Counted from the first letter of the stretch, positions 38,239 through 45,854 are shown. The stretch is 64,000 nucleotides of DNA from an uncultured Pseudomonadota bacterium (GCA_902597385.1 CACJXQ010000003.1:53006-117005), one strand, 5' to 3'. A program made the numbers and translations. The notes: a model not told the origin generated them from the letters alone.

Positions 38239-38607
38239 CTAAAGATCCCGTATAGCTATTACAATCATTTGATTTGATTCATACATACGATTTGCCTGTA
38301 AGAGATCACCATCAACAGAGATATCTCCAGTGTCTAGAAAATGTCCAACATGACGATCACCTTTCCGAAGTGACAACCAATTTTCCATCGTCGCCTCAAT
38401 CTTGTAATCCCAACCAAGCGGATTTGCCATGGGAAAGTACTCCATGTGATCTATCACTTTTCCACCATAAAGTTTCAACCAATAAGCCTTATCCCCAAAA
38501 CATAACATAATCTTCACATCAGACCATTTACTGACTAAATTAAATTTCTTATTTGCGTTGAGTTTTCCTCTCAAACCTACTATAAAATCTAAACTTGGAA
38601 ATTCCAT
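38239..38607 (-). CDS. SCP2-like lipid-binding protein
   Basis: A 122-residue protein. The C-terminal pattern (ATMENWLSLRKGDRHVGHFLDTGDISVDGDLLQANRMYESNQMIV) matches the last half of SCP2/sterol-carrier-fold domains, which bind acyl chains or sterols. It sits between an epimerase and a hydrolase in one operon-like run with gaps of 14 and 39 bases, which suggests processing of a hydrophobic compound. Confidence 0.55.
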   Translation of the reverse strand: MEFPSLDFIVGLRGKLNANKKFNLVSKWSDVKIMLCFGDKAYWLKLYGGKVIDHMEYFPMANPLGWDYKIEATMENWLSLRKGDRHVGHFLDTGDISVDGDLLQANRMYESNQMIVIAIRDL

Positions 38608-38646
38608 TGCCCTCCCTCCTGACTATATGGTATTCAACTGCTCGAA

Positions 38647-39537
38647 TTATTTTAACTCTTTTTCAACAAACTCCAAGACGCTCTGAGAAGACTCAAAAAC
38701 CAAATCCTCAAACAATTTCTCGTAGAGCATCTTTTTTTTGGCTAGTATAAATATGAATTTCATTACTTTTTTAGGAACAGAAAAGAGAATAATCGGTTCA
38801 TTTTTGTTTAACTTTAAAACAATGGATTCAGTTGAGAGCGGTTGAGGATCGGTTATCAGTTCAATTCCTTGCCATTTTACCTTGTCTAGAGCATAGTCTG
38901 TTACTACATTCGCGAGCGTTTCCACCGAAATAATCGAACGCCTATTACCGACACCCTTGAAAGGCAGAGGAACCCGCCAGTTGATAATTTTTTTCAACAA
39001 ACCGAGGTTTCCTGGAGCCTCCTCTCCATATACTAGTGGCAACCTTAAGATGAGGACTTCGATACCATATGAGGAGGAGTTTTCAACCAAAAATTTTTCA
39101 GCATCGAATTTCGACTTTGAGTAAGGAGTTTTTGGTGATAACTTTGATTTAAGATTCAACCGCTTCGTGGCTGACGTTAACCCATAAACGCCCACTGTGC
39201 TGAAAAAAACAAATTTCTTGACACCCGCCTCAGCGCACATTTGAAACAACATTTTCGTTGCCAAAAAATTAAGGGCTTGGTACTTCCTGTTTTTCTCTTT
39301 CCCATGAACCAAAGCTGCACCGTGCACAAAGGTGTCCACTCCATCTAGAAGAGAAACGTCGATTTTCGTAACATTCTCCAGACTGAATTCGCTTACTTTA
39401 TAGTCGCACTTTTTCTTCTTTGACCTCTGGTAGGACACTACCTTTATATTCTTCTGGATCGATCGCTTGATGATCTCTTGGCCACAGAAACCAGTCCCAC
39501 CAGATATTCCTATAACTTTAGTCATTTTTGTTCTCAA
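38647..39537 (-). CDS. NAD-dependent epimerase/dehydratase family protein
   Basis: A 296-residue extended SDR. N-terminal GISGGTGFCGQEI binds the dinucleotide, and the catalytic pair is Ser-Thr in FFSTVGVYG and YxxxK in TPYSKSKFDAEKF. Similar proteins are UDP-sugar 4-epimerases and lipopolysaccharide O-antigen nucleotide-sugar dehydratase relatives. It ends the host segment before the mobile element. No other sugar genes are nearby, so a sterol or other small-molecule substrate is equally possible. Confidence 0.8.
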   Translation of the reverse strand: MRTKMTKVIGISGGTGFCGQEIIKRSIQKNIKVVSYQRSKKKKCDYKVSEFSLENVTKIDVSLLDGVDTFVHGAALVHGKEKNRKYQALNFLATKMLFQMCAEAGVKKFVFFSTVGVYGLTSATKRLNLKSKLSPKTPYSKSKFDAEKFLVENSSSYGIEVLILRLPLVYGEEAPGNLGLLKKIINWRVPLPFKGVGNRRSIISVETLANVVTDYALDKVKWQGIELITDPQPLSTESIVLKLNKNEPIILFSVPKKVMKFIFILAKKKMLYEKLFEDLVFESSQSVLEFVEKELK

Positions 39538-39726
39538 ATAGGCTTTCTATCTCTATTTGTTTCAGTATACATAATGAAAGGCGACTCCTTATAGCCCTTA
39601 CTATCGAGATTAGGCCCTCTTGGACTTCGCATGCCCCCAATTAACTGACTGATTAATTTTTTTAATGTGCTATGTGGATATGTTTTATCTAAAATGACTC
39701 ATCAAATCAGGGATTTATTTCTAGGT

Positions 39727-39759
39727 GTGAAAGTAATTAATATAATCAATTACTTACAC
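39727..39759 (-). terminator. Hairpin next to left att core, probable original guaA terminator
   Basis: GTGAAAGTAATT and AATTACTTACAC pair over 12 positions (one mismatch) around a 9-base loop, ending 8 bases beyond the duplicated guaA stop codon at 39768. This is where the guaA terminator should stand if the element were removed. Confidence 0.6.
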
Positions 39760-39767
39760 TTAAATAA

Positions 39768-39786
39768 CTACTCCCACTCAATAGTT
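39768..39786. repeat. attL core: duplicated 3' end of guaA
   Basis: CTACTCCCACTCAATAGTT in the same orientation as the guaA end at 48482-48500 (16/19 identical, with an uninterrupted identical block TTCCCACTC/CTCCCACTC covering TCCCACTC). Read on the minus strand it still encodes T-I-E-W-E-stop. Confidence 0.9.
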
Positions 39787-39825
39787 ATGTCGTTATAACC
39801 TATTGTTTCATATAGGTATTTTTTG

Positions 39826-39845
39826 ACTTTGTAGGAACTTTGTAG
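39826..39845 (+). repeat. Left arm-type sites: ACTTTGTAG pair, 11-base period
   Basis: ACTTTGTAG at 39826-39834 and 39837-39845, exactly one helical turn apart, 40 bases inside attL. Identical pair in the same orientation near attR. Likely arm sites for the integrase. Confidence 0.7.
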
Positions 39846-39952
39846 GTTCATTTTGACTTCTATACTCGCACACACACTTATAACTTATTGAGAACACAAC
39901 TATAAATCATCGTTTTACGAAAACAAAACGATTGTTTGACTTATTATTTTAC

Positions 39953-40009
39953 ACGAATACAAAACACATAAGTTGCTGTTTTTGCTATGTTTTTTATTTA
40001 CTTTGTATA
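39953..40009 (+). repeat. Left copy of ~57-base subterminal direct repeat
   Basis: Shares with 48334-48389 an exact 18-base block TAAGTTGCTGTTTTTGCT (39969-39986) plus flanking ACGAAYACAAA and a closing ACTTTGTATA. Located just before the serine recombinase promoter. Confidence 0.8.
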
Positions 40010-40025
40010 GGTAAAAAAGTATAAT
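39997..40025 (+). promoter_or_regulatory. Candidate promoter of the serine recombinase gene
   Basis: TTTACT, 17 bases, TATAAT (40020-40025), 42 bases before the start codon. The -35 overlaps an ACTTTGTAT repeat, so a protein bound there could repress the gene. Confidence 0.5.
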
Positions 40026-40045
40026 AATCGTATAGTAAATAGTCT

Positions 40046-40065
40046 GGTTTGTAGGGAGTTTGTAG
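40046..40065 (+). repeat. GTTTGTAG pair overlapping the recombinase ribosome site
   Basis: GGTTTGTAG (40046-40054) and AGTTTGTAG (40057-40065), again 11 bases apart. The GGGAG ribosome site lies between them, so occupancy could also block translation or transcription. Confidence 0.55.
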
Positions 40066-40067
40066 AA

Positions 40068-40652
40068 ATGAAAAAGGTTTGTTTATACGCAAGGGTTTCA
40101 ACGAAGGAACAGGACTGCGAGAGACAGTTGATAGAACTAAGAGAGGTCGCAGAAAACCACGATTACGAAGTAGTCGCAGAGTATGTTGATGAAGGGATTT
40201 CTGGTGCAAAGAAATCTCGTCCTGCTTTAGACAAAATGCTGAAGGATGCAATGTCTCGTAAGTTCTCTGTGGTAATGACTTTGGAACTATCAAGGTTAGG
40301 TCGTTCAGTATCCAATATGTGCGAGATAGTAGAGATTTTGAAGTCTAAAAAAATAGACCTCTTTATCAAAAACCAGAATGTAGATACTTCAACAATAGTC
40401 GGTGAGTTCTTCTTCAACATAATGAACTCTGTTGCTCAGTATGAAAAAGACTTGATTAGAGAGAGGGTTGTGTCTGGGTTAGAGAACGCAAGGAAGAAAG
40501 GACGGATTGGAGGAAGACCTACTAATCTCAATGAGGAAACCAAGAACAAGATTATTGAGATGAAACGCAATAAAGTCGGGTTGAAAAAGATTGCGGTAGA
40601 AACCAAGTGCGGTGTCTCTACCATACGCAAGTTTCTAAAAGAGGTTGCGTAA
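40068..40652 (+). CDS. Serine recombinase (resolvase/invertase family)
   Basis: A 194-residue small serine recombinase. The catalytic Ser is at 11 in YARVSTKEQD, with SRPALDKML, the LSRLGRS arginine motif, the long E helix (IMNSVAQYEKDLIRERVVSGL) and a C-terminal Hin/resolvase-type HTH (GLKKIAVETKCGVSTIRKFL). Such proteins resolve multimers or invert DNA. In an element with its own tyrosine integrase, a resolvase of plasmid-like multimers is the simplest role. It ends in KEVA, from an AGAGGTTGCG end shared with other element genes. Confidence 0.93.
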   Translation: MKKVCLYARVSTKEQDCERQLIELREVAENHDYEVVAEYVDEGISGAKKSRPALDKMLKDAMSRKFSVVMTLELSRLGRSVSNMCEIVEILKSKKIDLFIKNQNVDTSTIVGEFFFNIMNSVAQYEKDLIRERVVSGLENARKKGRIGGRPTNLNEETKNKIIEMKRNKVGLKKIAVETKCGVSTIRKFLKEVA

Positions 40653-40654
40653 AG

Positions 40655-40688
40655 AACTACAAGTTGTGAGTTTTTGGAGAATACCCTT
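40655..40688 (+). repeat. Element motif copy 1, upstream of the rep-like gene
   Basis: AACTACAAGTTGTGAG-TTTTTGG-AGAATACCC. Copies 2 and 3 are at 43802 and 43925. It contains the odd palindrome ACAA-G-TTGT. Confidence 0.8.
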
Positions 40689-40715
40689 CCGCTACTACTA
40701 CACTATCTATTAGTG

Positions 40716-40736
40716 CTTTTTAGAAAACCTAAAAAG
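40716..40736. other. Perfect hairpin before the rep-like gene, candidate nick site or terminator
   Basis: CTTTTTAG-AAAAC-CTAAAAAG, an 8-pair stem with a 5-base loop, 102 bases before the likely Rep start and 64 bases after the recombinase stop. Without a T-run it is a weak terminator; hairpins of this kind occur at rolling-circle double-strand origins. Confidence 0.45.
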
Positions 40737-40837
40737 ACTATATATAAATAATATAAATAGATTTGCAGAAAAGAAAAGATGACTTTTTAGATGTTCTCGT
40801 TGTCTTTCTAATCTGCAATGTATGGGGTGAAAACGGA

Positions 40838-41407
40838 ATGGGTGGAGTTCAAAAATACGAGATACAAAAATGGTTAGAGGGGTTTTCTTTCAGTCATCTC
40901 ATAACGATTGAACCCACCCCATTCCTACCGCACAAAAGAGATGAAGTCCTACAAAGATTTAGGATTATTGAGTTCTTCATAAACAAAAAGTATTTGAGGA
41001 ATAGTTTTACTCAATGGATATATGAAGATAGATTTTGGTTTGTGGGTTGGAAACAGGGAGATGGAACTACGAAGAACCGACATTACCATCTACTTCTACA
41101 CTCACCTGACCTTATCTACAAGAATACTGGTGTGAAATACCAACTCGCTATGGATATTTGGTGGAACTGGATACAACTTCCTTCCGTCAATCCCTATACG
41201 CAAAAAAGAAGAAAGATGTTTTATGGAAGTGGAAATCTTCCGATAAAAGTAGAACGCATCAAAAGTAATACTGGTGCAGTCCGCTATTCTTCAAGGGATA
41301 TGGACTATTGGTCGGAAGATGCAGACGATTTCTTTTTCACCACCCCCAATAGACCGACAAAGAACCGCACAACGGTTCCCTCGTCTTACGAACTATCCAG
41401 TTGTTAG
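40838..41407 (+). CDS. HUH-endonuclease Rep-like protein (putative rolling-circle initiator)
   Basis: From ATG 40838 (preceded by GGGGTG) the product is 189 residues; the track's TTG start at 40763 adds an unlikely hydrophobic leader. Three HUH-type motifs appear in order with normal spacing: FSHLITIEPTP (residues 18-28), the metal-binding RHYHLLLHSP with His82 and His84, and a tyrosine motif VRYSSRDMDYW with Tyr150, which resembles the YxxKxxD motif of Rep proteins. No helicase domain is attached, so host UvrD/Rep helicase would be needed. A function in nicking the element origin is inferred from motifs, a nearby hairpin and repeats. Confidence 0.65.
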   Translation: MGGVQKYEIQKWLEGFSFSHLITIEPTPFLPHKRDEVLQRFRIIEFFINKKYLRNSFTQWIYEDRFWFVGWKQGDGTTKNRHYHLLLHSPDLIYKNTGVKYQLAMDIWWNWIQLPSVNPYTQKRRKMFYGSGNLPIKVERIKSNTGAVRYSSRDMDYWSEDADDFFFTTPNRPTKNRTTVPSSYELSSC

Positions 41408-41621
41408 AGAGGTTAGAAGTTTTGACCCGATTGTTTTACGCAGTTGGGGATGTTTTTACTCGTCCCAAGAAAAGTTTTACGCACTTTTTCCGCTATTTAC
41501 CGCAGTCGCACATCCTATCGTTATAAATAATATAAACCTCATATAAGACGATACAGAGGTGATACACCAAGAGATGAATAACCATTCATCTTACGGAAAT
41601 AAATGCATTAGAGGATTGCCT
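41408..41621. other. Spacer after the rep-like gene
   Basis: About 210 bases with no supported gene. The track ORF at 41274-41546 overlaps the rep-like gene in another frame and reads as a shadow. AT-rich ATAAATAATATAA stretches recur here and at 40741, before the rep-like gene, so a promoter is likely. Confidence 0.4.
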
Positions 41622-41786
41622 ATGAACTCACAAGACACAAAACAAGAACCCAAGAAGGAACTTACTTGGGATTTCATATGCGAACAGATTGGAAAGGAAA
41701 GATTTGACCCTTATTACACTAATGCATATGGAGTAAATCTTGCAGAAAGTAAATACAGGAGACAGAAAGAAGATGCAAAAACATAG
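41622..41786 (+). CDS. Small protein of unknown function
   Basis: The start is put at ATG 41622, seven bases after GAGG, giving 54 residues (the track's Met at 41559 lacks a site). The product is charged, with a helical EPKKELTWDFICEQIGKERFDPYY core. It overlaps the RHH gene by 14 bases, so the pair is likely translated together. No family recognised. Because it sits directly before an RHH-type protein it could be part of a regulatory or toxin-antitoxin pair, but nothing in the sequence shows a toxin. Confidence 0.55.
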   Translation: MNSQDTKQEPKKELTWDFICEQIGKERFDPYYTNAYGVNLAESKYRRQKEDAKT

Positions 41787-41967
41787 ATACTTGACCCATT
41801 TAGATAATGGATTGTGGGATGACCTACAAAAACTAAAAAAACTGGATAATCAGTCCATCAATAGTTTGATGAATACTGCGGTGAGGAAACTAATAAGGGA
41901 ACGAGTTAGTGAAGTCGCACAAATGCGAAAGACAAGAACCACATTAGACAATATGGTTTCCGTCTAA
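41773..41967 (+). CDS. Ribbon-helix-helix (CopG-like) DNA-binding protein
   Basis: 64 residues from ATG 41773. The pattern YLTHLDNGLWDDLQKLKKLDNQSINSLMNTAVRKLIRE is a beta-strand followed by two helices with the SINSLM turn, as in CopG, Arc and plasmid-partition or antitoxin proteins. On rolling-circle plasmids CopG-type proteins repress the rep gene, and a rep-like gene is just upstream. Coupled by TAATG to the next gene. Confidence 0.72.
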   Translation: MQKHRYLTHLDNGLWDDLQKLKKLDNQSINSLMNTAVRKLIRERVSEVAQMRKTRTTLDNMVSV

Positions 41968-42197
41968 TGTCCTCTATGTTTGATACTTTTATGCGTTCAA
42001 GGATTGAACCTGACCGACAACAGAAACAAAACCAAGAAAGGTATAAATCTATGTCGCAGAAAAGTCTTTTAGAGAGAACCAGAACACAAAACAGACCTAT
42101 TGCTGATATGAGTTCTGCTCTAAAAAAGGTGAGGACAAGTAAGGTAGGACTACCACATTCTTATGTATCTGCTACGACTACCGCACCTTATAAGTAA
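41967..42197 (+). CDS. Unknown small basic protein
   Basis: 76 residues, rich in Arg, Gln and Ser (SRIEPDRQQKQNQERYKSM), predicted disordered. Its ATG overlaps the RHH stop codon by one base (TAATG), so it is translationally coupled. No family recognised. It might assist the RHH protein or the replication machinery; no direct evidence. Confidence 0.5.
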   Translation: MSSMFDTFMRSRIEPDRQQKQNQERYKSMSQKSLLERTRTQNRPIADMSSALKKVRTSKVGLPHSYVSATTTAPYK

Positions 42198-42264
42198 AAG
42201 AAACTCTAATGATTTGTTATACCGCCTCCCAAGAAAGTAGTTTATCAAAAGAGTTTAGGATAGA

Positions 42265-42291
42265 GGTGTCCCATTCAGTTATGGGAACACC
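42265..42291 (+). other. Hairpin in the element, transcript 3' region
   Basis: GGTGTCCCAT and ATGGGAACACC with one bulged A around TCAGTT. It lies 67 bases after the small basic gene and may stabilise or end that transcript. Confidence 0.4.
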
Positions 42292-42410
42292 CTGTCCCTT
42301 TATAAAAAACCTAACTAAAACTGGACTTTTTCTAATACAGTTATTTCTCCAAAAATATAGTTATTTTCGTTATGAACTTACTTTTGTAAGATAGTTTTAG
42401 AAGGGTTATG

Positions 42411-42449
42411 GACGGAGAGGTCTTGCATAGAGACTTCTTCGTCTTTTTT
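42411..42449 (+). terminator. Strong rho-independent terminator
   Basis: GACGGAGAGGTCT pairs fully with AGACTTCTTCGTC (13 pairs, two G-U) around a 7-base loop, then TTTTTTA. It marks the end of the plus-strand operon that begins near the rep-like gene, and faces the minus-strand gene at 42455. Confidence 0.85.
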
Positions 42450-42454
42450 ATTCA

Positions 42455-42661
42455 TCAGTCTTTCCATTCTTTTATATGGATAGGATGCTTATAACTACCC
42501 CACATACTATACCCATCTACTCTCACTTCTATTCTTTTATCATTATCGTTTGCAGAAAAAAACATTCCTATATTCCACACTTGAACCAACGCAATCACAC
42601 CCAACAGAACGATTACTACTGGTTGTAGTTTGACCTGATAAACAATCGTTTCCTTACTCAT
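42455..42661 (-). CDS. Small single-helix membrane protein
   Basis: 68 residues. Residues 13-34 (VVIVLLGVIALVQVWNIGMFF) form one transmembrane helix; the rest is a polar C-terminal tail. A GGAGG ribosome site precedes the start. It is 15 bases downstream of the HTH gene and probably cotranscribed. Function unknown; small membrane proteins of this kind occur in phage and plasmid modules. Confidence 0.55.
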   Translation of the reverse strand: MSKETIVYQVKLQPVVIVLLGVIALVQVWNIGMFFSANDNDKRIEVRVDGYSMWGSYKHPIHIKEWKD

Positions 42662-42676
42662 AGTCTTACCTCCTTG

Positions 42677-43768
42677 TTAGACGATTTCGTGTTCCTCAAT
42701 ATACCAACCCAACATTTTTTGGATTTCCTTGTCGTTGTAGAGTTCATCTGCTTCCTTATCTTCCTTCTCTTTCTTCTTCCTCAACTTCCTTTGTTCTTCC
42801 TCTAATCGCAGTTCTTCCAACACTTCCTCTCTGGTGAGTTCTTCTTCTGGTTCTGGTGGAATGTAGTTAGGGTCAGGTTCTATATTGTTATAGGGAAATG
42901 CGGTGTGATTAGGAACTCTCTTCCAACGATGAATGTATTTCCCCTTCTTACCTAATCTTTCTGTCCTGTAAGTTTGCAATCTTCTGCGTTCTGCGTCAGT
43001 TATATCCTCTGGGATAGGTGGATAGGGGAAATGACCTATACAAACATTATCAAGGATTTCATCTGCTCTGCGTCTATATTCGGTTAGGTCAATCTCTCTG
43101 GGGTTCTTTATTGTTATTCCCCTGTCTTTGTTTCGTGCAACTCTTTTCCGTTCAATCTCTTTTATTTCTGCACCAATGGTTTTCCAATCTGTTTTCTTGT
43201 ATTTCCCACCATATGCATTGTCTTGTAGGTAGTTCTTTATGGTTGAGAGGGACAGATTGACCTGCCTTGCAATCTTATGAAGTCCTACACCCTCTAACCT
43301 CAATCGCAGTATTTGCGTCTGCTTATCAGGTGCTATGCGATAGTGTTCGTAATGCTTGTGTAGTCGTTCATACACCAGTAATGGAAATCGTAGGTCATCT
43401 CTTTTGGAGTTCGTGGTAGTAGAAAACTTCGGTTCAGTGTTCCATTTCCTCAACACCTTTCCGTCCTTCTGGGGTTTGGAATAACCGAACAGGACTTCCC
43501 ATCGTTCCACAGGATGAGACTTCCCATCATAGACACTCTTTCTGGTTTGGGGTTCTTTCCACCATTCGTCAAAGGAAGTGGTGCTGATGACTTTACTTCC
43601 ACCCCAACCCTTATATTTCGTCCAATCAACTTGTCTGGTCGGGTCTGCATCTGCGACTTGTAGAAATCTATACCAGTAGAAATAAGTGGTATAGAAATCA
43701 TCTAACCAAAGTTTTTTATCCTTTCGGTATTTGTTGTATCTGCTGTCTCTATTCCACTTCCTACCCAT
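42677..43768 (-). CDS. Large HTH protein of unknown family
   Basis: A 363-residue protein. N-terminal Trp/Tyr-rich region (residues 1-120, for example FDEWWKEPQTRKSV), a helix-turn-helix at about residues 153-180 (LRLEGVGLHKIARQVNLSLSTIKNYLQ), then a very basic and later Glu/Lys-rich coiled tail (EEELTREEVLEELRLEEEQRKLRKKKEKEDK). No family recognised. It is divergent from the operon at 44014; the intergenic region holds copies 2 and 3 of the element motif, so it is a candidate regulator binding those sites. Confidence 0.6.
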   Translation of the reverse strand: MGRKWNRDSRYNKYRKDKKLWLDDFYTTYFYWYRFLQVADADPTRQVDWTKYKGWGGSKVISTTSFDEWWKEPQTRKSVYDGKSHPVERWEVLFGYSKPQKDGKVLRKWNTEPKFSTTTNSKRDDLRFPLLVYERLHKHYEHYRIAPDKQTQILRLRLEGVGLHKIARQVNLSLSTIKNYLQDNAYGGKYKKTDWKTIGAEIKEIERKRVARNKDRGITIKNPREIDLTEYRRRADEILDNVCIGHFPYPPIPEDITDAERRRLQTYRTERLGKKGKYIHRWKRVPNHTAFPYNNIEPDPNYIPPEPEEELTREEVLEELRLEEEQRKLRKKKEKEDKEADELYNDKEIQKMLGWYIEEHEIV

Positions 43769-43801
43769 TCTAAAAGTCTAACAAATAGACCTCTTTTCCC
43801 A

Positions 43802-43960
43802 AACTACAAGTTGTGAGGTTTTGGCGATTACCCCCTCACAAAAACGATAATGGATACATCAGTTGGGGAAATAACTTCTCCAAGAAAATAAGGGGAAAAC
43901 GAGTAAAAACGACAGGAAAAACCAAACTACAAGTTGTGAGGTTTTGGTGATTACTCCCCC
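43802..43960. repeat. Element motif copies 2 and 3 in the divergent intergenic region
   Basis: AACTACAAGTTGTGAGGTTTTGG at 43802-43824 and 43925-43947 (identical through that block), each followed by CGATTACCCC or TGATTACTCC. A shared AAACGATA follows near both. Start-to-start distance is 123 bases. They lie between the HTH gene (minus) and the 44014 gene (plus), an operator-like setting. Confidence 0.85.
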
Positions 43961-44013
43961 CGATAAACGATACTAAATATATAGAAATAACATAACAAAT
44001 ACAGGAGAAAGTT

Positions 44014-44463
44014 ATGACTACAAAAAACATAAAAGAAGTGGTTTTCACAGAAGACCAATATGATGAACTGAACCAGATACTCTACAAAGAAGAGTTAGGG
44101 ACTATTCACAAGACCCAACTATTTGCAGATTGTTTTGAGGACAACCTTGACCTATTCAATGCGTGGAAGGAACAGTTCCTCACAGAAACAATCACCCTTT
44201 CTGCAGATTACAGGGTCTATGCATCTCAATACGACATAACAATAGATGCACACGACATAGACCCAGACAGTTGGGATGCAATAAATCGTGGGGACAAATG
44301 TTGGGACGAAGTAGTGTGTTGTGAAGGTTCTGGGTTAGAACCACACGATGCAGACCTCTCTGTAGAGAGTGTAGATAGTGTAGATGAGCAATCAAGGAAA
44401 CCATCTATTCGTCTTTCCTACGACCAATACCTGATTACAACAGGACAAAAGAAGGTCGCATAA
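44014..44463 (+). CDS. Acidic protein of unknown function
   Basis: A 149-residue protein with 32 Asp/Glu and 13 Arg/Lys by count, so strongly acidic. Ribosome site AGGAG before the ATG. No family is recognised. It is the first gene of the plus-strand block and ends in KKVA. Strong acidity is compatible with a DNA-mimic or anti-restriction role, but nothing else supports that. Confidence 0.55.
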   Translation: MTTKNIKEVVFTEDQYDELNQILYKEELGTIHKTQLFADCFEDNLDLFNAWKEQFLTETITLSADYRVYASQYDITIDAHDIDPDSWDAINRGDKCWDEVVCCEGSGLEPHDADLSVESVDSVDEQSRKPSIRLSYDQYLITTGQKKVA

Positions 44464-44607
44464 GTGAAAGGGGTTGGGGATAAAAACACATATTTCTAAC
44501 CCCCTTTCATCTCAAAAATGAGACTACCAAAAATCAACAAGTTAGGAGTGCAGAACCAACCTTTTTCAGTGGGGGTTTTAGACCCCCCTGTTTGAGGGAT
44601 TGCGAAA
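44464..44607. other. Spacer with two G/C-rich hairpins
   Basis: GAAAGGGGTT/AACCCCCTTTC (44466-44508) and CAGTGGGGG-TTTTAGA-CCCCCCTG (44567-44590). Both G-runs sit between the acidic gene and a downstream operon; either could terminate or partly shield the transcript. Confidence 0.45.
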
Positions 44608-44901
44608 GTGAATGAAATGTCTAACCGAAGGAAAGAAGTGAAATGTTTTCTCAAAGAACTGAAAGGTCAGGTGGAAACACTTGATGAGGTGATAGGGAAG
44701 AAACACAACAAAGTCTATATCTCTGTAAGAGATACAGAGGGAGACATTGTAGAACTTCCACCAATAGTTATGAGTAAGACACCTTCTTGCGTTTTTTGGA
44801 GAGTAGATACGACTAAACACATAAAACGAATATTGAGGGAACACGACATCCCTTATGAAAACACAAAAACAGGTTTTCTAACGATTACCAACAACCAGTA
44901 A
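44608..44901 (+). CDS. Unknown element protein (97 residues)
   Basis: Starts at GTG 44608, nine bases after GAGGG; the next ATG (44617) is too far from that site. Charged protein with helical N-terminus (NRRKEVKCFLKELKGQVETL) and a later beta-rich region. No family recognised. First of five plus-strand genes with short gaps. Confidence 0.5.
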   Translation: MNEMSNRRKEVKCFLKELKGQVETLDEVIGKKHNKVYISVRDTEGDIVELPPIVMSKTPSCVFWRVDTTKHIKRILREHDIPYENTKTGFLTITNNQ

Positions 44902-44912
44902 GGACAAATGAT

Positions 44913-45095
44913 ATGAAACTACAAGATTTAGACAACCCAGAAGGGATGAAGTCTTTTGTGAAGGATTTTACGGAATACCTTATTTCCCAGAAACCAGATT
45001 TGGAAAAGGAAATCAGGGAAACAATGAAATACGCAGAAAAAGAATGTGATGCGATTTTTGACGCAACTACGAACAAACCACCGTTTTATCTATAG
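44913..45095 (+). CDS. Unknown element protein (60 residues)
   Basis: Short acidic helical protein (FTEYLISQKPDLEKEIRETMKYAEKECDAIF). Start ATG follows AAGGAC. It lies 11 bases after the previous gene and 12 bases before the next. No family recognised. Confidence 0.5.
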   Translation: MKLQDLDNPEGMKSFVKDFTEYLISQKPDLEKEIRETMKYAEKECDAIFDATTNKPPFYL

Positions 45096-45107
45096 GAGGC
45101 AAAGACG

Positions 45108-45854
45108 ATGAATGAGTTTGAAAAAGTAATCCAAGAAGGTTGTGAGAAAAGGAGAAAAGAAGAAATAGGAAGATGTGTAATAAACATCAACTCCCCTTAT
45201 AGTTCAAAATCCTCAATAGCAACTTCAAAGAAAAGAATAAAAGAGATTGAAAAAATACCCTTTGACTGCGAAATAAAAAACAAAGAGGACGCAAAAGAGT
45301 TCTTTGATAAGTTTGCGAGTTCAATACTTTTTAGAAAATGTTTTGGGAAAATCATTATTCCTACCCCTAACAGATTTGGTAAGACAATCTTTGGGAAACT
45401 TCGAAAAAGTTGGAATGAATGTAATAACCTTGTTTTCATTTTTGAGGACGGAACTGCACTACCACACCTATCCTCTTTCCAATCCAAGACACATAGTTTT
45501 GAAGAAAAGTTGGAAGTCAAAGTAAGAAAAAACGCACGTTATGTGAATAAGACACCAGAGGAATGTGTGGAGTATTTTGAAAAAAACTTCTTTGGTGATG
45601 CGACTGAAAGAGAAAAAGTATCGGTTAGTTCTACATTCGTCATAGAGTTCAAAAACGAAATAGATTTTGAACTTCCTTTGACTGGAAACCTGACGGAACA
45701 AGAAAAGATTTCCTATTTACAGGATTTCATCTCAAAGAACGGTGGATGTATGGATATATACGACACTTCCAAGACCTTCGCAAACCGCAAATACCTGCAA
45801 AAGGATTTTGACTTCCAAATCATTCAACCAGTAGAAGAGAAGGAGGTTGCGTGA
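45108..45854 (+). CDS. Unknown element protein (248 residues)
   Basis: Perfect AGGAGG ribosome site. Lys/Glu-rich, mixed alpha/beta, with no catalytic motif recognised. It ends in KEVA, where the AGGAGG of the next gene is embedded in the codons. The largest product of the small-gene block, so the best candidate for a key function there. Confidence 0.55.
   Translation: MNEFEKVIQEGCEKRRKEEIGRCVININSPYSSKSSIATSKKRIKEIEKIPFDCEIKNKEDAKEFFDKFASSILFRKCFGKIIIPTPNRFGKTIFGKLRKSWNECNNLVFIFEDGTALPHLSSFQSKTHSFEEKLEVKVRKNARYVNKTPEECVEYFEKNFFGDATEREKVSVSSTFVIEFKNEIDFELPLTGNLTEQEKISYLQDFISKNGGCMDIYDTSKTFANRKYLQKDFDFQIIQPVEEKEVA

Noticed and set aside
40068-40652. Serine recombinase as evidence of an IS607-type transposon
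   Set aside because: The IS607 type has an N-terminal DNA-binding domain and a TnpB partner; here the HTH is C-terminal and no TnpB is present.
41274-41546. ORF overlapping the 3' end of the rep-like gene
   Set aside because: It reads a different frame of the rep-like coding region, lacks a ribosome site, and shows no family; treated as a shadow.
42209-42394. 61-residue ORF in the element
   Set aside because: No ribosome site, and a hairpin lies inside it; more likely an untranslated 3' region before the terminator.
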